This document shows positions 7,890-12,919 of a stretch of 12,919 bases of DNA, one piece after another. The stretch's first letter is position 1. Every line of letters starts with the position of its first letter. Under the pieces are notes generated by a model. The model was not told the origin of the DNA and made no database searches. It was given only the letters and a program-made list of their open reading frames with translations. Position numbers and translations under genes: made by a program. Source of the DNA: Nitrosomonas sp. (GTDB taxonomy: Bacteria > Pseudomonadota > Gammaproteobacteria > Burkholderiales > Nitrosomonadaceae); assembly GCA_005779435.1 (NCBI GenBank), contig SXJH01000021.1, positions 1-12,919 on the forward strand, read 5' to 3'.

Positions 7890-7921
7890 ACAGGATCGGT
7901 TAATTTCACAACCGATCCTGT
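7890..7921. repeat. Second perfect hairpin, 12-bp stem
   Basis: ACAGGATCGGTT (7890-7901) and AACCGATCCTGT (7910-7921) are perfect arms around the 8-base loop AATTTCAC. It lies 18 bases after the first palindrome and 70 bases before the antiporter start. No U-tract follows. It could act as a terminator-like structure, an operator for the antiporter gene, or the partner of the REP-like element. Confidence 0.6.
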
Positions 7922-7991
7922 CACGACGAGAATACTCGGCAATCTGCCCGGCTCAATTTAACTGCGAGATTACTCGTGCAAAAATGAAACC

Positions 7992-9008
7992 ATGTCCAGC
8001 GCTCTACTAATTTGGCTTGAATTCGGTTGTTGTGCTGCACTCATCGGATGGGCCGGCGCCAAATTGTGTCGTTATGCCGATGTGATCGCCGATAAGACCC
8101 ACCTATCCCGCAGTTGGATCGGATTAATTATGTTGGCCACTGTCACATCGCTACCGGAGCTGGTCACCGGCATCAGTGCCATTTCGCTGGCTAATGTACC
8201 CAATATAGCGGTAGGCGGCGTACTTGGCAGTTGTGTATTCAATCTGGCCATTCTTGTGATATTGGATTTTCTGGTACGCGGCGAATCGCTATACCGTCGC
8301 GCCAGTCCGAACCATATCCTGTCTATCGGGTTTTGCGTGATATTGATCGGTTTTGTGGGCCTGAGTTTATTGTTGGCGGGCAAAGCAACTTTCAGTATCG
8401 CTCATGTGGGTATTTATACCCCGGCGATCATATTGTTTTACATCGTCGCCATGCGATCCCTGTATATCCACGAGTACGCACAAGTCAAAGAATTCGTCGA
8501 AGAGGTAGCGGATCGCTATCCGGAAATGACACTGAATCAAGCATACCGGCGCTATGCGTTATCCGCCATAGCCGTTATCGCAACCGGCATATACTTGCCG
8601 TTTGCAGGCGAACGGCTGGCTGCAATAATGGGCTGGCATAATACTTTCGTAGGAACGCTGTTTGTCGCCGCGATCACTTCCCTTCCCGAATTGGCTGTAA
8701 CCATTGCCGCATTTCGCATGGGAGCACTGGATATGGCTATCGCCAATCTGCTGGGTAGCAATCTGTTCAACATTTTGATCCTGGCATTGGAAGATTTGAT
8801 TTTTCTGACCGGCCCCCTGCTGTCCTATATTTCACCGCTGCATGTCTTTTCTGTCATATCGGCAGTGATTATGAACGGTATCGTCATCGTCGGCTTAGTT
8901 TATCGACCCAGCACCCGCTTGTTTTTTAGTATCGGATGGATCAGCCTCGGTTTGTTTACGCTTTATTTACTCAATGTCTACGTATTTTATTTGCATGACG
9001 GCGAGTAA
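7992..9008 (+). CDS. Sodium:calcium-type antiporter, CaCA family
   Basis: This is an inner-membrane exchanger of the Ca2+/cation antiporter family, which usually drives Ca2+ export with Na+ or H+. It has 338 residues and about ten hydrophobic segments arranged as two inverted halves. The alpha-1 repeat (about 44-90) holds TSLPE with Glu56 and GSCVFN ending at Asn84. The alpha-2 repeat (about 220-262) holds TSLPE with Glu233 and GSNLFN ending at Asn260. A charged cytoplasmic stretch around 155-185 (EYAQVKEFVEEVADRYPEM) separates the halves. The two PE glutamates are the core cation ligands of the family. Asn260 occupies the place where several Na+/Ca2+ exchangers have Asp, so the ion or coupling may differ. 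No clear ribosome site precedes the ATG at 7992. Two hairpins separate it from the RND operon, so it probably has its own expression. The family call is strong; the substrate is open. Confidence 0.9.
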   Translation: MSSALLIWLEFGCCAALIGWAGAKLCRYADVIADKTHLSRSWIGLIMLATVTSLPELVTGISAISLANVPNIAVGGVLGSCVFNLAILVILDFLVRGESLYRRASPNHILSIGFCVILIGFVGLSLLLAGKATFSIAHVGIYTPAIILFYIVAMRSLYIHEYAQVKEFVEEVADRYPEMTLNQAYRRYALSAIAVIATGIYLPFAGERLAAIMGWHNTFVGTLFVAAITSLPELAVTIAAFRMGALDMAIANLLGSNLFNILILALEDLIFLTGPLLSYISPLHVFSVISAVIMNGIVIVGLVYRPSTRLFFSIGWISLGLFTLYLLNVYVFYLHDGE

Positions 9009-9009
9009 G

Positions 9010-9023
9010 GAAAATCGATTTTC
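9010..9023. repeat. 14-bp perfect palindrome
   Basis: GAAAATCGATTTTC is self-complementary and begins two bases after the antiporter stop codon, in the short gap between two converging genes. It may be a protein-binding site or part of transcript-end structure. Confidence 0.4.
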
Positions 9024-9035
9024 ACACATGAAATT

Positions 9036-9051
9036 TCGCTTTAAAAAGCGA
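9036..9051. terminator. Weak hairpin between converging genes
   Basis: TCGCTT (9036-9041) and AAGCGA (9046-9051) form a 6-bp stem with a 4-base loop midway in the 95-base gap between the antiporter and the oppositely oriented Na+/H+ antiporter gene. Neither strand has a run of T directly after the stem, so it is at best a weak terminator. An A7 run at 9058-9064 lies just beyond it. Confidence 0.25.
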
Positions 9052-9103
9052 TAGCACAAAAAAATACCGCTATGGACACTCTTGATGTCTTCTGCGCCTA
9101 TTT

Positions 9104-10363
9104 CTACAGCACACGAAATGCAATGACTGTCACCAATGTGGGCGGCAATGCTGCGATTAGCAAACCTAACGGATGAATAGTCTGCTCATCGAATTTACCG
9201 CGCAGAATGGCAAAACCGGCGGGGTTCGGTGCATTGGCGATCACTGTTAAGCCACCGCCAGTTACAGCACCAGCTACCAGTGCTACTTTGAATTCATCGG
9301 TTAATCCTTCAACCAGCGAACCCAGATAAGTCAATGCCGCATTATCGGTGATAGCCGTCAATGCCGCCGCGCCGAAAAATACTGCTGTATCGTCCATATC
9401 CATCAACAGCGGTTGCAACCACCACTGCTGCTGCCCGCCGAGTACCACCAATCCCGCCAGGAAAAAAGCCACTAATAGCGCTTCTCTCAAAATCAACGGA
9501 TTCTGATATTGCTGGTATGCGGTTGCGAATCCAAGAAAAAGCAGGAAGATACCCATAAATGCTGAAGGATGATGTGCAAATACAACGATCAATGTCAGAA
9601 ATATCAAATGGATCAGCACAATGGAAACCGGCATTTTCGGTTCATCGGAATTGGCGCTTTTCTGTCCCATGTGCCCCAGCTCGCGCCGAAACAACAGCAT
9701 GGCCGAAGCCGCGTTGATAAAAACCGCCACTGCGGCTTTCCAGCCGAATGTGGAAATCATGAACCAGATATCCCAGTCCCATTTTGCCGCCACCATCAAT
9801 ACCGGTGGCGCAGCGAAAGGTGTCAGCGTACCGCCGATGGATATGTTGACAAATAGCACACCTACAGTCACGTATTTCAACTTGGTGGATACCTCTTTAC
9901 TGAACAGAGTATCGCGCAACATCAACGCCGCCAGTGTCATTGCAGCCGGTTCGGTAATAAATGAACCCAATAGCGGAACGAAAGCCAACACCAGAAAATA
10001 CATCGCCATCCCGCGATTGATGGGCATGTAATTGGCAATCCATTTGACCAATGAGGCCGTAAAATCCAGAACCGGGCGCGTACCGGCAATCACCATAATG
10101 ACAAAAACAAACATCGGCTCGGTGAAATCGCGCGAATCGAGGTAAGTCATCGCTTCGTGCTTGCCGCTCACGATCAGCATAAAAACAATCAGAATCATCG
10201 CCCAGAAACCGAAAACCACCTCCACTTCGCCCAGCAAATGCCAGATCCCGGCATGTTTGGGTTGACTATGCGCCAGATGTTCAAAATATTTGGTCGAAAA
10301 GGTATGGATTACTGCCAAAGCGAACAGTAATGCAGCGGTCATTTGAATGATTGTTGGACTCAT
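9104..10363 (-). CDS. Putative Na+/H+ antiporter, ion-transporter (ArsB/NhaD-like) superfamily
   Basis: This polytopic inner-membrane protein of 419 residues has about eleven to twelve hydrophobic segments. It resembles the family annotated as putative Na+/H+ antiporter, expected to export Na+ in exchange for H+. Two re-entrant-type motif sets are visible. The first is ITEPAAMTL (136-144) with GGTLTPFAAPP (177-187). The second is TDNAALTYLGS (339-349) with GGGLTVIANAPNPAG (369-383). They mirror each other, as expected for the two inverted halves of this superfamily, and TDNAALT is typical of NhaD-like transporters. Charged membrane candidates are Glu138 and Asp340. A hydrophilic loop lies at 226-246. 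It is transcribed away from the diguanylate cyclase and downstream of the DUF1499 gene with a 65-base gap, so the two are probably co-transcribed. No good ribosome site precedes the ATG. The transport activity is known only by family. Confidence 0.85.
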   Translation of the reverse strand: MSPTIIQMTAALLFALAVIHTFSTKYFEHLAHSQPKHAGIWHLLGEVEVVFGFWAMILIVFMLIVSGKHEAMTYLDSRDFTEPMFVFVIMVIAGTRPVLDFTASLVKWIANYMPINRGMAMYFLVLAFVPLLGSFITEPAAMTLAALMLRDTLFSKEVSTKLKYVTVGVLFVNISIGGTLTPFAAPPVLMVAAKWDWDIWFMISTFGWKAAVAVFINAASAMLLFRRELGHMGQKSANSDEPKMPVSIVLIHLIFLTLIVVFAHHPSAFMGIFLLFLGFATAYQQYQNPLILREALLVAFFLAGLVVLGGQQQWWLQPLLMDMDDTAVFFGAAALTAITDNAALTYLGSLVEGLTDEFKVALVAGAVTGGGLTVIANAPNPAGFAILRGKFDEQTIHPLGLLIAALPPTLVTVIAFRVL

Positions 10364-10428
10364 AATTTATGGAAACTAAAAATTGAAGCGGGTGGTAAAA
10401 ATACCGGCAATGATAACACTGCTATTGC

Positions 10429-11196
10429 TTACTGCCGATCCAAATCGGCCATGAATGCGCGAATGCGCGCCGCATTGGCGCCCAGATCGCTTTTACCGAC
10501 GCGCGAGGCGGAACGCATGTCGACACGCGTGCGATTTCCTTCCGCTTGTATGCGTATCGCCACATCGTCTTTAAAACCCATCAGAGGTGTAGTGCTGATC
10601 GCCTCAATCCTGCCTGCCGAAACGGAAGCGGAGGCGATCGTCCAGCCGCGCTGCCTTACCAATGCAACCGCCTGGTTGAAAACCTGATCGAACGATCTGT
10701 CCAGCAGCAATGGCCCGAGATCGGGATAACCCGCTTTCTGCAAAGCGGCCAGATTCTCCGGCTCAAGGCGATCCAGCGAATTATGCGCCGCAATGCGTAA
10801 CGGTTTGATCGCGACGAATTCGGGTGGATGCTCCAGATCGGTTGTAATATCGTGAATCTGCGGCGCCCCTGCGCCTGACAATAACGTGACAAAAAACGGT
10901 GCCACCACCAAAAAACCGAGCATCGATCCCGCCATCGTGGACACGATTTCCGGTTGCTTAGCCTTGATGGCATGGAGTGTCCCGATTAATCCGGTAACGA
11001 TAGCGGTCAGCCCGATCAGCACACCGATTGCAATACCGAACAATGCCGGTTGGAAATCGATAACCGAAAAACGATGCCCCAGCACGGACAATGCGGTGAT
11101 CAATGCCGCTATCCAGGAAAATTTCAGACTTCGGGAGGTATAATCGGGTTTATTTTGTTTGATTGGTTTCTTTTTTGCTGACTTCATCATAGTCAT
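10429..11196 (-). CDS. Membrane-anchored DUF1499 protein
   Basis: The function of this family is not established. The product has 255 residues. A lysine-rich N-terminus (5-17) is followed by three hydrophobic segments at about 26-43, 51-75 and 88-108. By the positive-inside rule this leaves the C-terminal domain in the periplasm. Residues 114-253 match the DUF1499 pattern: IHDITTDLEHPPEF near its start, a predicted alpha/beta region with RGWTIASASVSAGRIEA, and a basic R/S/D-rich end (VDMRSASRVGKSDLGANAARI). Many DUF1499 proteins are short lipoproteins or soluble proteins; here the domain is carried on a three-helix membrane anchor. The start could also be Met3 or Met4, since the N-terminus reads MTMM and no strong ribosome site separates them. 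It lies 65 bases upstream of the Na+/H+ antiporter gene on the same strand, which suggests a joint operon. Confidence 0.82.
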   Translation of the reverse strand: MTMMKSAKKKPIKQNKPDYTSRSLKFSWIAALITALSVLGHRFSVIDFQPALFGIAIGVLIGLTAIVTGLIGTLHAIKAKQPEIVSTMAGSMLGFLVVAPFFVTLLSGAGAPQIHDITTDLEHPPEFVAIKPLRIAAHNSLDRLEPENLAALQKAGYPDLGPLLLDRSFDQVFNQAVALVRQRGWTIASASVSAGRIEAISTTPLMGFKDDVAIRIQAEGNRTRVDMRSASRVGKSDLGANAARIRAFMADLDRQ

Positions 11197-11217
11197 AGGC
11201 CAGAATATTATGCAGTC

Positions 11218-11236
11218 CGGTTATGTTTCGTAACCG
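11218..11236. repeat. Small inverted repeat in the second divergent region
   Basis: CGGTTA (11218-11223) and TAACCG (11231-11236) are perfect 6-bp arms with a 7-base centre, located between the DUF1499 gene and the diguanylate cyclase. The position, between the predicted -10 box and the DUF1499 start, would suit a repressor site. The evidence is weak because of the short arms. Confidence 0.25.
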
Positions 11237-11253
11237 TTTATCGTTGACACGCT

Positions 11254-11259
11254 ATCATA
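11254..11259 (-). promoter_or_regulatory. Candidate -10 box for the DUF1499/antiporter operon
   Basis: On the minus strand the sequence reads GGTATGATAG, with TATGAT matching the sigma-70 -10 consensus at five of six positions. It is 57 bases before the DUF1499 start. The hexamer at the expected -35 distance is poor, so an activator would be needed or the site is spurious. Confidence 0.3.
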
Positions 11260-11365
11260 CCCGATTCTGCGGCATAATAATGCCGATGACCGAGGCCGCC
11301 GATACTCAAGTTCCGCCATTAAATTCCGCTGCATACCCTCAATCCCTGAATTCATCGCAAATTTC

Positions 11366-12919
11366 ATGACTTCCTTTTCTGTTTTGGCGATCGCGGCACT
11401 GATGCTTGTTTACCCGTCCCATCCGGCAAATGCTGCGGCAGATATTGCAATCGGCCATACAGGCGCTGTCGGCCAAAATATCTCCGTTTACCAGCCGGCC
11501 GATATTCATGCCGATATAGAAGCTGCTTGGTTCGCATTTAAGAACGGCGAGTTCTCGCCTTTCGGCCAATCGGTGCTCAACTTCGGCATAGGCTCGCCTC
11601 CGGTATGGCTTGCGCTTCGCATCAAAAACCCGGAGGAGCTGTCCGTACACCGCAATCTGCTGTTTGAAACCTCCTGGCTGGACAAAATCGATGCCTATTT
11701 CTTTCACCAAGACCGCTTGATCGATAGCTATCACACCGGCGACAGGCAACCGTTCTCGCAGCGGCCGATCAATAATCGTTTTTTTGTGTTCGGCCATGAT
11801 TACTTGCCAGGCGAAACCGTTGCACTGATCCGTGTGGAAACACCGGATCCGATGTTATTGCCCATTTATTTTTTGGATACGGAAACCCTTAACGATAGAA
11901 ATATCCTGCAAGCTTATAGTTATGGCTTGGTATACGGGGTCATCCTGGCCATGATCGCCTATAACTTGATGCTTTATGTCGGAATGCGCAGCAATCATCA
12001 CCTGCTGTATTCCATCTATCTGCTGTTTTTTCTGCTGATGAACGCATCCTATACAGGCCACGGTTATCAATGGCTCTGGTCCGAATCGCCGGAATGGCAG
12101 CAGTGGTTAAACCATACTCTCATGTACGCATACATGACGAGCGGACTTGTCTTCGCCCTGTATTTTCTCAACATCAAAACAACCTTTCCCGCTATCTACC
12201 GGATCGTTACCGGAACTTGCATCGTACTGGGCATCCTGTTGCTGCTGTCGATGTTTTCCACGGATCAGACGATAGCCTTATGGGTGGCTTTTATCTGCGC
12301 AATCCCCTTCACCAGCTTCATGATCATGCTGGGAATCGTTTCGCTGCGCGCAAACAATCGTTATGCCAAATATTTTTTGCTCGCATCGATATCCGCCGTA
12401 TGCGGCGCGGCAATGACCGCCGCTGCCGTAGGGGGGATTATCCCTTTCAATTTGATGACCTACCGCTTTATCGATATCGGCATGATGATCGACGCTATTT
12501 TATTGGCGCTGGCATTAGCCGATCGTTTTAACGTGATCCAGCGGGAGAAACTGATTGCCGAGAAAATGGCCGGAACGGATGCGCTGACCGGTTTAAACAA
12601 CCGGCGCTCGTTTTATAAATTTGCCCAGCCGATCTGGTCAAGAAGTTTAAGAAATCAAAGCGATTCATCCGCCATTATGATTGACATCGATCACTTCAAA
12701 TCGCTGAACGACCGCTACGGTCACGCCATCGGGGATCGTGTACTGGTGCAACTGGCCGATTCGCTGAAAAAAGAAGCGCGCAGCGGGGATATTCTGGCGC
12801 GCTGGGGCGGCGAGGAATTTCTCATTTTGCTGCCGGATACCGGACTGGACAACGCCATCGGCATCGCGGAACGGATGCGCAAAAAAATCTCAACGCTGCA
12901 AATTCCGATTGATCATCAG
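11366..12919 (+). CDS. 7TMR-DISM receptor-diguanylate cyclase, C-terminus beyond the window
   Basis: This membrane sensor makes cyclic di-GMP from two GTP in response to a periplasmic signal. 518 codons are visible without a stop. Residues 1-23 are a signal peptide ending ANA. The periplasmic 7TMR-DISMED2-type beta domain covers about 30-165. Seven transmembrane helices of the 7TM-DISM family follow at about 183-385, starting with YSYGLVYGVILAMIAYNLMLY. A short helical linker (385-402) leads to the GGDEF domain, with TDALTGLNNRR (404-414), the metal-binding IDIDHF (439-444), the inhibitory-site motif RSGD (472-475) and GGEEF (481-485). Catalytic and product-inhibition residues are intact, so an active, feedback-controlled cyclase is expected. 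The ATG at 11366 was chosen because it gives a proper signal peptide and no in-frame ATG lies just upstream. It is divergent from the DUF1499 gene. The ligand is unknown; the periplasmic domain family is often thought to bind carbohydrates. Confidence 0.92.
   Translation, partial: MTSFSVLAIAALMLVYPSHPANAAADIAIGHTGAVGQNISVYQPADIHADIEAAWFAFKNGEFSPFGQSVLNFGIGSPPVWLALRIKNPEELSVHRNLLFETSWLDKIDAYFFHQDRLIDSYHTGDRQPFSQRPINNRFFVFGHDYLPGETVALIRVETPDPMLLPIYFLDTETLNDRNILQAYSYGLVYGVILAMIAYNLMLYVGMRSNHHLLYSIYLLFFLLMNASYTGHGYQWLWSESPEWQQWLNHTLMYAYMTSGLVFALYFLNIKTTFPAIYRIVTGTCIVLGILLLLSMFSTDQTIALWVAFICAIPFTSFMIMLGIVSLRANNRYAKYFLLASISAVCGAAMTAAAVGGIIPFNLMTYRFIDIGMMIDAILLALALADRFNVIQREKLIAEKMAGTDALTGLNNRRSFYKFAQPIWSRSLRNQSDSSAIMIDIDHFKSLNDRYGHAIGDRVLVQLADSLKKEARSGDILARWGGEEFLILLPDTGLDNAIGIAERMRKKISTLQIPIDHQ

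Noticed and set aside
10364..10428. Terminator or promoter between the DUF1499 and antiporter genes
   Set aside because: Only very short inverted repeats (such as GGTA-TTTT-TACC on the minus strand) are present, with no GC stem plus T-run, so readthrough as an operon is the simpler view.
11244..11278. TTGACA at 11244-11249 with CATAAT at 11273-11278 as a plus-strand sigma-70 promoter for the cyclase
   Set aside because: The spacer is 23 bases, too long for a standard promoter, and the hexamer at 17 bases (CTGCGG) is not a -10 box.
11339..11797. 152-residue minus-strand reading frame overlapping the cyclase start
   Set aside because: The plus-strand frame here encodes a signal peptide and the sensor domain continuing into 7TM and GGDEF. 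The minus-strand product has no recognisable features.

Overview
The window suggests a Gram-negative proteobacterium of roughly balanced base composition. It carries a TolC-type outer membrane channel, a lipoprotein adaptor, Sec signal peptides and a 7TMR-DISM/GGDEF sensor. The mix of families and codon style looks like a betaproteobacterium of the Nitrosomonas group, but that placement is an impression from protein family content, not a test.

Layout. (1) Positions 1-1920, minus strand: a P2-type cation-pumping ATPase, cut by the left window edge just before its DGVND motif. (2) 1921-2182: a divergent control region rich in AT inverted repeats, with an 11-bp-period direct repeat in front of a good -10 box. 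(3) 2183-7812, plus strand: a tight three-gene operon encoding a complete tripartite heavy-metal RND efflux pump (TolC/CzcC-like channel, CzcB/CusB-like lipoprotein adaptor, CzcA-like pump), with a 4-base ATGA overlap and then a 6-base gap. (4) 7813-7991: two perfect hairpins, one of them REP-like. (5) 7992-9008, plus: a CaCA-family sodium:calcium-type antiporter. (6) 9104-10363 and 10429-11196, both minus: a putative Na+/H+ antiporter of the ion-transporter superfamily, preceded by a membrane-anchored DUF1499 protein. (7) 11197-11365: a second divergent control region. (8) 11366 to the right edge, plus: a 7TMR-DISM receptor fused to a GGDEF diguanylate cyclase, cut inside the GGDEF domain.

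Functionally this is a cation-handling neighbourhood. One primary pump (ATPase), one proton-driven envelope-spanning metal exporter, one CaCA exchanger and one Na+/H+-type exchanger lie side by side, all probably moving cations out of the cytoplasm or periplasm. No dedicated metal sensor (MerR, ArsR or two-component pair) lies inside the window, so regulation must come from elsewhere. I found no RNA gene, insertion sequence, CRISPR array or phage gene. The most interesting points are an RND pump that is CzcA-like overall but lacks the first TM4 aspartate, its Gly/Pro loop insertion, the candidate OmpR/PhoB-type operator ahead of the pump operon, the paired palindromes after it, and the little-known DUF1499/antiporter pair.
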